Assembly (NCBI GenBank): GCA_003222395.1
Contig: QHWB01000038.1
Coordinates: 1-64,000, forward strand
Origin: Acidobacteriota bacterium
Lineage (GTDB): Bacteria > Acidobacteriota > Vicinamibacteria > Vicinamibacterales > CAVVIG01
Direction of reading: 5' to 3'
DNA length: 64,000 nucleotides
Each line of letters begins with the position of its first letter. Position 1 is the first letter of the stretch. Position numbers and translations under genes: made by a program. Under the pieces are notes generated by a model. The model did no database searches and had not been told where the DNA came from. It saw only the letters and a list, made by a program, of their open reading frames with translations. This document shows positions 16,926 through 25,855 of this stretch, piece after piece.

Positions 16926-17318
16926 TTAGTACATGCGCTCGTAATGCCGCGGATCGCGATAGCGCGCCGGGTACGGCGACCATCCGGTCGACCGTCCGCG
17001 CCGGCGTTCGAGCGGATCCTTGCCGAGCAGGCGCCAGATCACCGACACTGGCACGAGCACGACGGCGAACAGAATCGTCAGCAGCACGCGCGCGTTCACA
17101 TACCCGAGCGCGCGCGAGAACTTCCACCAGGCCGCGCTCGGGTACCTCAGCAGCGGCGGATGAGCAAGGCCGGCCACGAGCAGCACGGCGCCGATGCCGC
17201 CAATCACTTCGGCACGCCCGGCACGTCCGCGCCACCAGAGAAACGCCGCGATGACTGACAGCACGACGCCAACCGACACGCCGAACGAACGTTCAGGGTT
17301 TCTGGGGCCTTTGCTCAT
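16926..17318 (-). CDS. SxtJ-like membrane protein
   Basis: A 130-aa protein with three or four hydrophobic segments. It carries the SxtJ family pattern: WWKFSRALGYVNARVLLTIL (about 65-85), then VPVSVIWRLLGKDPLER, and a short charged C-terminus ending RDPRHYERMY. SxtJ proteins accompany SxtI-type carbamoyltransferases and DUF5989 proteins. Their job is unknown, though co-occurrence suggests they support carbamoylation at the membrane. The start ATG forms ATGA with the upstream SGNH gene, and a gap of 11 bases separates its stop from the DUF5989 start. Family assignment rests on pattern recognition and context. Confidence 0.82.
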   Translation of the reverse strand: MSKGPRNPERSFGVSVGVVLSVIAAFLWWRGRAGRAEVIGGIGAVLLVAGLAHPPLLRYPSAAWWKFSRALGYVNARVLLTILFAVVLVPVSVIWRLLGKDPLERRRGRSTGWSPYPARYRDPRHYERMY

Positions 17319-18226
17319 TGCAGAAATTTCAAAACCGCCGGCGCGATGCGTTCTGCCAGCCGCGAGTGTCCCGCGGCGCTGAGATTCACACCGTCGAGCA
17401 GCACGGATGGGTCGAACAGATCTGATTCAGCGCCGAGATCAACGAGCGCGACGCGGCCCGACGCGAACAGCGGCCGCAGCGCGTCGGCGACGGAGCGGTG
17501 GAACTGCGCATCGGTCTCGTGACGATACGGCGGCAGCACGACGACGGCGGCGGCATGGCGGTCGAGAGCTGCCGATGCCGCGCGCGCCGCAGCGGGTCCA
17601 TAGGCGTCGACGCGATCCTGAGGCGTGTCGCCCTCGTCGCGTGGCCGGTACAAGAGACGAAACAGCTGACGATCGACTCGCGTGAACGCGGCCGCCACAG
17701 CGACGACCGGCCGCCCCCGATGCTTCTCCTCGACGACGAGCGGCAGCAGCGGCACATATCCGGTGGCCGCCGCCACGGCTGAATCATCTGATGGCATCCA
17801 CGGACGCCGGCGCGGTCCGGGCGGATCGAACAACACGCACACGACGTCGGGCATGAGGTATCCGAAACGCTCGAGCCGCGCCGCGTAGCCGTCGGCCGCC
17901 AGTCCCATCGCGCCGAGATTCACCGCAGTGAAGCGCCGATTCGGTGCACCGGGACGATCGAGCGTGAACGACACGGTCTGACGCAGCGCCGCCGTGGTCG
18001 TCTCGCCCGCCGCGACGCCCCAGCCGAACGCCAGGTCGCCGCCGACGGTCGCGATGCGCAGCTCGTTGGACGCTTTGCGAGACATCACCGGACCACGGTA
18101 GCCCCAGATGTTCACGCCGCCGAGCAGCTCTGTGTGCCTGTGCGCCGTCATATCGGCCACGACCGCGAGCGTGACCGCGACGGCCAGCGCCTGACTGACG
18201 AGAACCATGGCGGCCAGCCTCGTCAT
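17315..18226 (-). CDS. Degenerate SGNH-hydrolase paralogue, catalytic residues lost
   Basis: A 303-aa protein with one N-terminal membrane or signal segment and an SGNH-type fold. It is clearly homologous to the genes at 19314-20378 and 45281-46255 (shared NIWGYRGP...NELRIATVGG). The nucleophile motif GGST is GGDLAFG here, so the Ser is Asp. The GYND block reads CVLFDPPGP. The C-terminal DGMHL reads DGVNLSAAG, so the catalytic His is Asn. It therefore probably binds rather than hydrolyses, or has a different role in acyl transfer. It is coupled by ATGA overlaps on both sides, to sxtJ and to the membrane protein upstream. Confidence 0.8.
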   Translation of the reverse strand: MTRLAAMVLVSQALAVAVTLAVVADMTAHRHTELLGGVNIWGYRGPVMSRKASNELRIATVGGDLAFGWGVAAGETTTAALRQTVSFTLDRPGAPNRRFTAVNLGAMGLAADGYAARLERFGYLMPDVVCVLFDPPGPRRRPWMPSDDSAVAAATGYVPLLPLVVEEKHRGRPVVAVAAAFTRVDRQLFRLLYRPRDEGDTPQDRVDAYGPAAARAASAALDRHAAAVVVLPPYRHETDAQFHRSVADALRPLFASGRVALVDLGAESDLFDPSVLLDGVNLSAAGHSRLAERIAPAVLKFLQ

Positions 18227-19317
18227 GGGGTCACGAGCGACCAGCGCGGCTCACCCGCCCGGCGGCTCATCGCGAGCGCGATCGCGACCGACGCGCACAC
18301 ACACGACGCCACGAGCCAGACGCGCGCGGCCGGAATCCACGGCAGCTGGGCGCCGACCTTGAGGTTGCCGATCGCGAAGGTCGCGAGCGTGGCCGCGGCC
18401 AGTCGGTCGCCGGCACGCTCGAGCACGAGCGCGCCGAACGGCACCACGAGGAAATGAAAGTTCCACAGCGCGCGATCCGGCTGCTGCACGTACGCGATCA
18501 CCGCCGCGACCGGCAGCGCCGCGATGGCGAGCCGGCGCAGATCGGCCGGCGCGAACCAGATGCCGGCGGGGGCCAGCAAATACAGCGGACCAAACTCGTT
18601 GAACATCGCCGACGCGACGCCGCGCAGGCTGAGGCGGTCGAGCCAGAGTCCGATGACGGCGCCCTTCGAAAACGTCACGGACGCATAGCCGTAGGAATAA
18701 TTGAACTTCAGCATCAGCGTCAGCGTGAACGCGACCCAGACGATGAACGCGAAATTGCCGGCGATGAACGCGTGCAAGGCGTCGCGCCAGCGGCCGCCCA
18801 GCGTCGATGCACCCGCGAAGATGTACAGAGGCGCCGCCGCAAATTCCTTCGCCAGCACGCCGATCGACGCCACGACGCCCGCGGTGACGAACCGTCCCGT
18901 CGTCAGGGCCGTCGTCAGGATCGGACCGAGCGCGTACATCAGCGGATCGGACGTGTACGGATCGTGCAGCGTGTACAAACCGCCGAACCCTGCCGCGGTC
19001 AGGACGCACGCGAACGAGGCAGCGCGGCGACTGAAGCCGACAGTCAGGCACCACACGAACACGCCGGCCGCCGCGGCAGCGTTGCAGACGACCGAGTACG
19101 CCTTCCACTTGACAGGCGACGGCCCCGGCAGCACGCCGAGCACCCACGGAACGAGCACGCGAAAGCAATGGAGATCGCTGCAGTCTTGAACGATCGTCCG
19201 GGCCTCGGTCTTCTCGTACACCTCGCGATCGGTGACGCGGTCGGGCGTCGGCGACAGCGCCGCGACGATGGCAAGCGCGACGGCGACGATACCGAAGCGC
19301 GCGGCGACGCCGGTCAC
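18223..19317 (-). CDS. Multi-pass membrane protein of unknown function
   Basis: A 364-aa protein with about nine hydrophobic spans. After the first span it has a short periplasmic loop PDRVTDREVYEKTEARTIVQ with two cysteines (DCSDLHC), then alternating helices to a charged end. No catalytic motif is recognisable. The layout recalls GT-C-like or EpsG-like membrane proteins. It is nested between two SGNH paralogues with GTGA and ATGA overlaps, so it probably works with them, for example in presenting an acyl donor or glycan. The GTG start at 19317 is supported by the overlap with the upstream stop. Confidence 0.72.
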   Translation of the reverse strand: MTGVAARFGIVAVALAIVAALSPTPDRVTDREVYEKTEARTIVQDCSDLHCFRVLVPWVLGVLPGPSPVKWKAYSVVCNAAAAAGVFVWCLTVGFSRRAASFACVLTAAGFGGLYTLHDPYTSDPLMYALGPILTTALTTGRFVTAGVVASIGVLAKEFAAAPLYIFAGASTLGGRWRDALHAFIAGNFAFIVWVAFTLTLMLKFNYSYGYASVTFSKGAVIGLWLDRLSLRGVASAMFNEFGPLYLLAPAGIWFAPADLRRLAIAALPVAAVIAYVQQPDRALWNFHFLVVPFGALVLERAGDRLAAATLATFAIGNLKVGAQLPWIPAARVWLVASCVCASVAIALAMSRRAGEPRWSLVTP

Positions 19318-20378
19318 CGATTCACCATGCGCAGCACCGGCGCGACGAACGCCGCGGCGACCCGACGGTTGCCGTCGGGCGTCAGGTGCATCCCGTCGAA
19401 CGACAGCGCTGTGTCGCGCGTATCGACCACCTGGCCGAAATTGACGTACTGCACGCGCCGGTTCGAGGCGTAGAGGCGCGTCATCATGCCGGCGAGCTCG
19501 GTCTGCTGGTCGACGTGCCGCTCGTGCGACTTGCCTTCGAGCCACACGTACGGCTGCGTGACGACGATGACCTGTTTGCCGCGATCGAGCGCCTGCTCGA
19601 TTGCCATCCGCATCGGCTCGCAGTAATGACGCCAGTCTCCGCTGCAGCCGGTGCGCCCAGAATCGCGGATGGCGCGCGCCGGCTCCGTGGCGACGTGGCC
19701 GAGCCCGCGCTCGGCCGCGCTGCCGGCTTCGGCCGTCGCCTGCAGCGCGCCGGCGGCGACGCGCGCCGCGAGCCCGGGACGGAATACGGTCTTGTCCGAG
19801 TCGCGGTACAACGCGCCGGCGTCGCCGCCGTGGAGCATCGCCGCGGCTTTCTCCTTGAACACGATCGGAAAAATCGGCAGGTACCCGGTCAGCCGGAATA
19901 CCGGCGATTCATGGCGAAACACCGACAGGTTCGGCCCCGCCGGCATGGTCAGGTCGTTGTAGCCTTCGTACAGGATGACGAGGTCGTAATCGAGGTACGC
20001 GTAGTCGCGCAGCGTATATACGAACGAATACACGCCCTCGTTGTTGTACGCGAGGTTGATGACGCGAACCGGCCGCGGCGATCGACGGGCGAGGTCGCGC
20101 TCGAGCACCGCCGGGATCGCCTCGTCCGCGTTCACGCCGTAGCCATACGCCGTACTGCCGCCCAGCATCACGACGCGGTACTCGTTGGGCGCCTTCGCGC
20201 CGGCGATCGGTCCGCGATAACCCCAGACGTTGTAACCCGCCGACCGGGCGTACTTGCGATGCAGGTACACATCGACGGCCAGCAGCGTGGCCGCAGGGAC
20301 GAGCAGCGCGAGCGCGATCGCGGCGGCGGCAAACGCCGCGCGTCTGCGCCGTGGCGCCGGCGGTGTCAAAGAGGTCAC
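19314..20378 (-). CDS. SGNH/GDSL hydrolase-like protein, intact catalytic motifs
   Basis: A 354-aa protein with an N-terminal membrane anchor (residues about 14-34) and a periplasmic SGNH domain. It has the block I Ser in LGGSTAYGYGV near residue 70, GYND (block III Asn) near 140 and DGMHLTPDG (Asp and His) near 330. The family includes esterases and O-acyltransferases of surface glycans. It is the first gene of the long minus-strand run. The start GTG at 20376-20378 lies only 8 bp from the divergent GTG of the GT at 20387, so the promoters of both genes must overlap coding sequence. It is the best candidate for an active member among the three paralogues here. Confidence 0.85.
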   Translation of the reverse strand: MTSLTPPAPRRRRAAFAAAAIALALLVPAATLLAVDVYLHRKYARSAGYNVWGYRGPIAGAKAPNEYRVVMLGGSTAYGYGVNADEAIPAVLERDLARRSPRPVRVINLAYNNEGVYSFVYTLRDYAYLDYDLVILYEGYNDLTMPAGPNLSVFRHESPVFRLTGYLPIFPIVFKEKAAAMLHGGDAGALYRDSDKTVFRPGLAARVAAGALQATAEAGSAAERGLGHVATEPARAIRDSGRTGCSGDWRHYCEPMRMAIEQALDRGKQVIVVTQPYVWLEGKSHERHVDQQTELAGMMTRLYASNRRVQYVNFGQVVDTRDTALSFDGMHLTPDGNRRVAAAFVAPVLRMVNR

Positions 20379-20386
20379 GTGTTACA

Positions 20387-21586
20387 GTGCCGCGCGTGCG
20401 CGTTCTGCGCGTCATCACACGGTTGAACATCGGCGGTCCGTCGATCCAGGCGATTGAGCTGACGACGCGTCTGGCCGATCGGGGATACGACACGCTGCTC
20501 GTGCACGGATCGCCGGATGCCGGCGAAGGCGACATGCGGTACCTGCTCGAGGGCCGCCGGCCGGATCGGTTCGCCGTGCGATCCGTACCGTTCCTGCGGC
20601 GTCGGGTTGCGCCAATCGACGACGTCCGCGCCGCGGCGGCACTCTTTTCGCTGCTGCGCGGCTTCCGTCCCGACGTCGTGCATACGCATATGGCGAAAGC
20701 CGGCACTGTGGGCCGCATCGCCGCGCTCGCCTACAACCGAATCGTTCGCGCCACCGAGCGCGCGCGCCTCGTCCACACTTATCACGGGCACGTGCACGAG
20801 GGATATTTCAGTCCTGCGAAAGCGCGCGTCTTCGCCGGCATCGAGCGGCTGCTCGCGCGCCGAACGGACCGCATCGTCGCCATCTCGCCGCGCATTCGCA
20901 GCGAGCTCGTCGACCAGCACCGCATCGGACGGCCGGATCAGTATCGAGTCGTGCCGCTCGGCTTCGACCTCTCCGCATTCGCCGCTATCGACGATGGGGC
21001 ACGCGCAGCCGGGCGCCGCGCGCTCGGCCTCGCGGCCGACCGCAGTGTCGTCACGACGGTCGGCCGTCTGACGGCCATCAAACAACAGCGCCTCTTTCTC
21101 GAGACGGCCGCGGCCCTCACGCGCTGCGGACGCGAGATCGATTTTCTGATTGCCGGCGACGGCGAATTGCGCGGCGAGCTCGAGCGAACCGCGCGCGACC
21201 TCGGCGTCGCGGACCGCGTCCGCTTTCTCGGCTGGCGCCGCGATCTGCCGACGCTGTACGCGGCCACGGACGTCTTCCTGCTGACGTCGCGCAACGAAGG
21301 AACGCCGGTGGCGTTGATCGAAGCCATGGCCGCCGGATCCGCCGGCGTGAGCACCGATGTCGGAGGGGTTCGCGACGTCGTGACAGACGATCGCGTCGGC
21401 CGCGTCGCGGCATTCGGGGACGTGCAGGCCATCGCCGATCATGTACGCACGCTGATCGACAATCCGGCGCTGCGCCGCGGCGTCGCAGAGGCAGGCCGAC
21501 GACACGTGCTGGAACAATTCAATCTCGATCGGCTGCTGGACGACATCGACGATCTGTACCATTCGCTACGCCGCGGCGACAGCTAA
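20387..21586 (+). CDS. GT4 family glycosyltransferase
   Basis: A 399-aa GT-B enzyme. The N-terminus reads VLRVITRLNIGGPSIQAIEL (GG acceptor loop), and there is a THMAKAGTVGRIAAL segment near 105. The C-terminal domain has VGRLTAIKQQRLFLE near 230 and RNEGTPVALIEAMAAGSAG near 305 with both Glu of EX7E. The GTG at 20387 is preceded by GAGGT at 20371-20375; GTG at 20396 is an alternative. The pattern is like the WbpH/PglA-type transferases that start or extend O-antigen units. The 3' end overlaps the convergent membrane protein by 21 bp. Confidence 0.88.
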   Translation: MPRVRVLRVITRLNIGGPSIQAIELTTRLADRGYDTLLVHGSPDAGEGDMRYLLEGRRPDRFAVRSVPFLRRRVAPIDDVRAAAALFSLLRGFRPDVVHTHMAKAGTVGRIAALAYNRIVRATERARLVHTYHGHVHEGYFSPAKARVFAGIERLLARRTDRIVAISPRIRSELVDQHRIGRPDQYRVVPLGFDLSAFAAIDDGARAAGRRALGLAADRSVVTTVGRLTAIKQQRLFLETAAALTRCGREIDFLIAGDGELRGELERTARDLGVADRVRFLGWRRDLPTLYAATDVFLLTSRNEGTPVALIEAMAAGSAGVSTDVGGVRDVVTDDRVGRVAAFGDVQAIADHVRTLIDNPALRRGVAEAGRRHVLEQFNLDRLLDDIDDLYHSLRRGDS

Positions 21587-23041
21587 AGGCGTGCGCGCAT
21601 CACGTGTAAGGGACCAGGCGGCGATGCCCCATATCGCCGCGAGCGGCAGCAGACTCCACAAACCGCGCAGCCCGAGCAGCTCGCCAACATTCCAGGCCAC
21701 GTGTGACCGGACGCCGCCGCGGAGTCGATCGGGATCGGCGGCGTAATCGACGAAGCTCTGATGGTTGACGGACAGATCGCCTGCGCGAAACGCCGGCCAG
21801 AGAAAGTCGTGCACCGGCGACTGCAGATTGCCGGGCGGCTGAGCCGTCGTCGAGACGGCGATGAGCGATAACGCGGCGCCCCACACGCAACAGACGACGA
21901 GCAGCATCCGTCCGGCTTTCGATGCGGAGTCCCAGACCGGCGCGGCGCCGAGCGCCACGAACGGCAGGCTCGGGCTGAGATGCCGCGGCCCGTACGACCA
22001 GCCACCCTCCCAGTAGATGTACGAGGCGTTGAGCACCAGGTAGTACGCGCCGATCATCAGGGCGACGAGCGCCGGCGCGAATCCGTGACGGGATCGCATC
22101 AGAAGCACGAGACCAACCGCCGCGACGGCGACGATGGGCGCGAGCCGCAGCAGGCCCCGATATCGGCCGAACAGCACGCCGTAGGCGACGTCGAGCCGCG
22201 GCGTCGAGATCCCGAACACGCCCCGCCGCATGCCTTCGAACGCCTCCTCGCTCACGTATCCGATTCGGAACGGCGAACCGAACGCGGCCGCGTTGTACGC
22301 GGCCAGGCACGCCAGCGCGAGCGCAGCTCCTGCCAGCAGCCGCAGCGCCACGCCCCACCCGCCGCCTCGGTGTACGCCGCTCGTGGCGAGCGCGAAGGCA
22401 ACGATGATCGCAGCGGGGATCGCCGCGGGGTATTCAGTGACGGAAGCCCAGCCGCATGCGAGGCCGACGAGCCACGCGAGCCGCAGCGGCTGCGATGAGC
22501 GATTCATGATCACCGCTGCAGTGAAGCCGGCCATCAGACAGCCGGCTGTGACCGCATGGCCCATGAACAGCGTCGCGTACGGCCAGGCGGGAGTCGCCAA
22601 GCCGTAGGCGACCGCCGCGACAATCGCCGCGGCACGTGATGCGCGCCACTCGAGGGCGAGCGCCAGTACGCACAGCGCTGCGGCAACGGTGAACAGGCCG
22701 GAGGTGACGACCGTCGCGATGTACGACGTCCACGTGACGCCGGCGCGCGACGCTGGCGGCACGCCGACGACTCGCGCCATCGCTGCCGCCGCCGCGACAG
22801 GAACCACGGCCAGCAGTGACGCGCCGGGCGCCTTGTCAGAGTAGTAGTGATCGTTCCACAGCGCCCGATCGCCAGTCGACGAAGCGTACTCATCGATGCG
22901 CAGCGTGCGATGCTCGACGATCGCTCGCACGAGCGCGAAACGCGAGTTCTGATTCCAGCCGCCGCCCTCGTAGAAGTATGCGTACGACGCCAGCAGCGTA
23001 CAGCTCACGACGATGGCCGCGCGCCGTGCGGTACAATCCAC
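21566..23041 (-). CDS. Multi-pass GT-C-like membrane protein
   Basis: About 491 aa with about 11 hydrophobic spans. After the first span comes a periplasmic loop WNQNSRFALVRAIVEHRTL with downstream DKAPG, the arrangement seen in GT-C glycosyltransferases of the PMT/ArnT type and relatives of unknown function. Such enzymes use polyprenyl-phosphate sugars on the periplasmic side. The proposed GTG at 23041 lies 4 bp from the divergent gene at 23046; a GTG at about 23010 (VSCTLL) is a shorter option. It is convergent with the GT4 gene at 20387-21586 and overlaps its 3' end. Substrate unknown. Confidence 0.75.
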   Translation of the reverse strand: MDCTARRAAIVVSCTLLASYAYFYEGGGWNQNSRFALVRAIVEHRTLRIDEYASSTGDRALWNDHYYSDKAPGASLLAVVPVAAAAAMARVVGVPPASRAGVTWTSYIATVVTSGLFTVAAALCVLALALEWRASRAAAIVAAVAYGLATPAWPYATLFMGHAVTAGCLMAGFTAAVIMNRSSQPLRLAWLVGLACGWASVTEYPAAIPAAIIVAFALATSGVHRGGGWGVALRLLAGAALALACLAAYNAAAFGSPFRIGYVSEEAFEGMRRGVFGISTPRLDVAYGVLFGRYRGLLRLAPIVAVAAVGLVLLMRSRHGFAPALVALMIGAYYLVLNASYIYWEGGWSYGPRHLSPSLPFVALGAAPVWDSASKAGRMLLVVCCVWGAALSLIAVSTTAQPPGNLQSPVHDFLWPAFRAGDLSVNHQSFVDYAADPDRLRGGVRSHVAWNVGELLGLRGLWSLLPLAAIWGIAAWSLTRDARTPLAVAAA

Positions 23042-23045
23042 GCCG

Positions 23046-24458
23046 GTGACGGCCTCACGCGCGCTCGCCTTCATCTGCCTCATCGCCGCACTTCACGGCC
23101 TTTTCTTCATCTGGTATCAACGGCCCGACTGGACCACGCAATGGCCCGATCAGGAGGGCTACCGCCGGCTCGGAGAAGTCCTCGCGACGACCGGCCAGTT
23201 CACGCGCTTTCCCGATGCGCCGGCATTCGTCCCGGAAGTGCTCCGGACTCCGGCGTACCCGATCTTCGTGGCGCTCGTGTATCGAGTGTTCGGCACGCAC
23301 CAAATCGCCGTCGCGCTTGCGCAGACGGCGCTGTTCTCCGTCGTCTGCCTCGTGGTGTACGCCATCGGTCGGCGCGTCGCGTCGGAACGGATCGCATGGC
23401 TCGCCGCGATGGCCACAGCGCTCTTCCCGCCGATTCCGTACTTCGCCGCGCTGGTGATGACTGAAGTGTGGACAACGGTACTCTTCACTGCGTCCATGTA
23501 TCTTGCCGTCGGCCTTGTGATCGGAGCACGACCGCGGAGCGCGTCGTCGTTCCTGCTGCTCGGGTTCCTGCTCGGCGTGACCACGCTGAGCCGGCCGGCC
23601 TTCGTCCTGTTCCCGTTCGCCCTCGCAGCGGTCGGCGTCATCGTTCTTCCGCTGCTGCGGGTCGCCGAGCGGCCGCGCGCGACGCGCTGGGCGCTCATGC
23701 TCGCCGCGTTCGCCATCACGATGCTTCCCTGGTTCACGTACAACTACGTGACTCTCGGCCGCTTCACGCTGTCTCCGGCCGGCGGCATCGGGCGCGGTCT
23801 GTGGGAAGGCTCGTGGCAGGCCACATGGTCAGGCCGCCTCCAGAACGAACTGACGCACCTCGCCGACGACATCTCCGATCGCGCGACGCTCGACGCGCGG
23901 GTGCGCGCCGTCGCAGAGCGCGAGCGTCAGGCGCCCGAGCCGATGCTCGAATACGTCCATCAGTGGCAGGACATCCGGCGCATCTGGGCGACGCCGACCG
24001 ATCCCAGCGAGCGCGCGATCGCGCGCGTGAAGGCCGACCACGAGTACCAACGCGTCGCGATGCAAAACCTGCGACGGCAGCCGATAGCGCAACTGCTGCG
24101 CCGGCTGGCTCGCGGCATCCTCGTGCTGTGGGCCGCCGAAATTCCGTTCCGCTACAGCGACATCAACGCGCTGCCGCCGCTGCTGATCTATCTGTGCTGG
24201 GGCGCCCAGGCCGTCCTCGTCTGCGGCGCCGTGGCCGGAGTCATCGTCCTGGCGCGACGCGGCCGCGTCGCTGCGGCGTCGGTGCTCGCGACGCCGATCG
24301 TGTACGTCACCGCCGTTCATCTCCCGCTGCTCACCGAAGCGCGCCAATCGCTGCCCGTGCAGCCGATCGTGCTGCTGCTCGCGACGATCGCCGCGACGAA
24401 TGCGATCGGCCATTCACTTCCCCGCGAACCGCAGGTTCATGAACGCGAGCATCTCTGA
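23046..24458 (+). CDS. GT39/PMT-like membrane glycosyltransferase
   Basis: A 470-aa membrane protein. A span at residues 5-23 is followed by an acidic loop DQEGYRRLGEVLATTGQF and then RTPAYPIFVALVYRVFG. That is the typical start of ArnT/PMT-type GT-C enzymes, where the loop Asp takes part in catalysis. About nine further spans follow, with a large periplasmic loop in the middle (residues about 250-350). It probably adds a sugar from a lipid carrier to lipid A, a polymer or a protein. The start GTG is only 4 bp from the divergent gene. Its 3' end overlaps the convergent FAD oxidoreductase by 45 bp. Confidence 0.8.
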   Translation: MTASRALAFICLIAALHGLFFIWYQRPDWTTQWPDQEGYRRLGEVLATTGQFTRFPDAPAFVPEVLRTPAYPIFVALVYRVFGTHQIAVALAQTALFSVVCLVVYAIGRRVASERIAWLAAMATALFPPIPYFAALVMTEVWTTVLFTASMYLAVGLVIGARPRSASSFLLLGFLLGVTTLSRPAFVLFPFALAAVGVIVLPLLRVAERPRATRWALMLAAFAITMLPWFTYNYVTLGRFTLSPAGGIGRGLWEGSWQATWSGRLQNELTHLADDISDRATLDARVRAVAERERQAPEPMLEYVHQWQDIRRIWATPTDPSERAIARVKADHEYQRVAMQNLRRQPIAQLLRRLARGILVLWAAEIPFRYSDINALPPLLIYLCWGAQAVLVCGAVAGVIVLARRGRVAAASVLATPIVYVTAVHLPLLTEARQSLPVQPIVLLLATIAATNAIGHSLPREPQVHEREHL

Positions 24459-25847
24459 CAGCCACGCCTGACTGTTGAAGCCGTCTGCGGCGATGTGATC
24501 GGCGACCTTCATGCCGAGCAGCACGTTGTCGTCCATGCTGTTGTTCAGGAAGAGCCCGTGCCGGCCGAGGGTCAGCAGATTCGGAACCGCGTGCACGCCT
24601 TCGAGAACCGGAATCAGGTGGTCCTCGAAATTCAGCTCGTACACCGGATACGCGGTCGGAATGTCGGTGACATAGTAGTCCTCGACTTCATCCTCCGTGA
24701 CGCCGTAACCCATCTTCAACAGATCGCGAAGCGCGATGCGGTAGATCTCCTCGTCGCTCGCGTTCCACATGGGCTCGTCGCGCCAGCACGAGAGCTCGAT
24801 GCAGAGGATCGTCCGGTCCGGCGGCACCATGTCGCCGCTGACGTTCTTCTGCTCCGACATCCGGTTCACGCGGTACTGCTCGTCGAGCAAGTACACCCAG
24901 TGGTAGTCGGTCAGCTGCGCGCGCGCGAGCGCGATGTAAATCAGCTTCAGGCTGCGGTACCGCAGCTTCGACGCGTGCTGCGCGACCGAAGGCGGCAGCT
25001 CCGGCGTCATCATGCTCACCAGCGACGGCAGCGGCAGCGTCGAGAGCACGCCGTCGCAGTCAATCGTCTGTTCGCGACCGTGCTGTTTGTACACGACCCG
25101 GGCGATACGGTCGCCGTCGCGCTCGAGGCGCACGACCGGCGACTCGAGCAGAATGCAGTTGCCCGCGCGCCGGATGGCGGCCGCCATGCTCTCGTACAGC
25201 ACGCTGATCCCTTTGCGCGGATACATGTACTTCGTGAAGTACGTGGCCGGATCCGCCCTGACGCCGAGCGTCCTCAGAATGATGTTTTTCAGATTCAGCT
25301 TCGCAACGCGCTGCGCCTGCTTCGACGAGATCTGGGACGTCGGCAGTCCCCATACGCGGGCGGAATAGATCCCGAAGCACAGGTCGTACAGCGTGCGGCC
25401 GAGATTCCTGACGCCCCACTCCTCGAACGAATGCTCCTTCTTCGCCGGCGCGAGCGCCGACTTGAGCGTGGCGACCAGGTAATCGAAGACGATGCGCGCC
25501 GACAGGAGCGGGCTGACGCCGGTCAGCACCTGGAGCATCTCGAGCGGATAGACGTACTCCTTGCCGCGCAGGAGCACGCGCGTGCCGCGCGTCAGAATCA
25601 GCGGGTCGTCGCCGAAGAACGGCTTGATCGCTTCGTGAATCGCGCGGCTCTCGTCGGTCTCGCGAATATGAAACGTATGCGGCCCGTAATCGACCGCGTA
25701 CTTCCCGACGGCGATCGTCTTTCCCATGCCGCCGACCGCGCTGTCGCGCTCGAGCACGGTGACCGGATACCCGAGCTGCGACAACCGCCAGGCCGCCGAC
25801 ATGCCGGCCGGCCCGGCGCCGAGCACGACGATCTTCACATTCTTCAC
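24414..25847 (-). CDS. FAD-dependent amine-oxidase/UDP-galactopyranose mutase-like oxidoreductase
   Basis: A 477-aa flavoprotein. The N-terminus has VVLGAGPAGMSAAWRLSQLG (GxGxxG FAD site, residues about 7-26), then VGGMGKTI, and a C-terminal LGRHGLFLNNSMDDNVLLG that closes the FAD site. It belongs to the protoporphyrinogen-oxidase-like group that includes UDP-galactopyranose mutase relatives and is common in glycan loci. A sugar ring contraction or oxidation is possible but not shown. The GTG at 25847 lies 8 bases after the methyltransferase stop. It is the last gene of the nonulosonic acid operon, overlapping the convergent GT39-like gene by 45 bp. Confidence 0.85.
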   Translation of the reverse strand: MKNVKIVVLGAGPAGMSAAWRLSQLGYPVTVLERDSAVGGMGKTIAVGKYAVDYGPHTFHIRETDESRAIHEAIKPFFGDDPLILTRGTRVLLRGKEYVYPLEMLQVLTGVSPLLSARIVFDYLVATLKSALAPAKKEHSFEEWGVRNLGRTLYDLCFGIYSARVWGLPTSQISSKQAQRVAKLNLKNIILRTLGVRADPATYFTKYMYPRKGISVLYESMAAAIRRAGNCILLESPVVRLERDGDRIARVVYKQHGREQTIDCDGVLSTLPLPSLVSMMTPELPPSVAQHASKLRYRSLKLIYIALARAQLTDYHWVYLLDEQYRVNRMSEQKNVSGDMVPPDRTILCIELSCWRDEPMWNASDEEIYRIALRDLLKMGYGVTEDEVEDYYVTDIPTAYPVYELNFEDHLIPVLEGVHAVPNLLTLGRHGLFLNNSMDDNVLLGMKVADHIAADGFNSQAWLSEMLAFMNLRFAGK

Positions 25848-25855
25848 GGGGCGCG

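Noticed and set aside
15118-16929. 603-residue open frame on the plus strand antisense to the carbamoyltransferase
   Set aside because: No recognisable motif, and the composition is typical of an antisense shadow. The opposite strand is a clear carbamoyltransferase.
1-20378. Biosynthetic cluster for a saxitoxin-like small molecule
   Set aside because: The SxtI/J/K-like genes are present, but there is no PKS-like SxtA, no amidinotransferase and no other sxt gene. The neighbours are polysaccharide export and glycosyltransferase genes.
22980-23060. Promoter with TACAAT at 23032 driving the GT39-like gene
   Set aside because: The hexamer is only 9 bases from the start codon and no -35 was found at a suitable distance. 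The divergent start is also uncertain.
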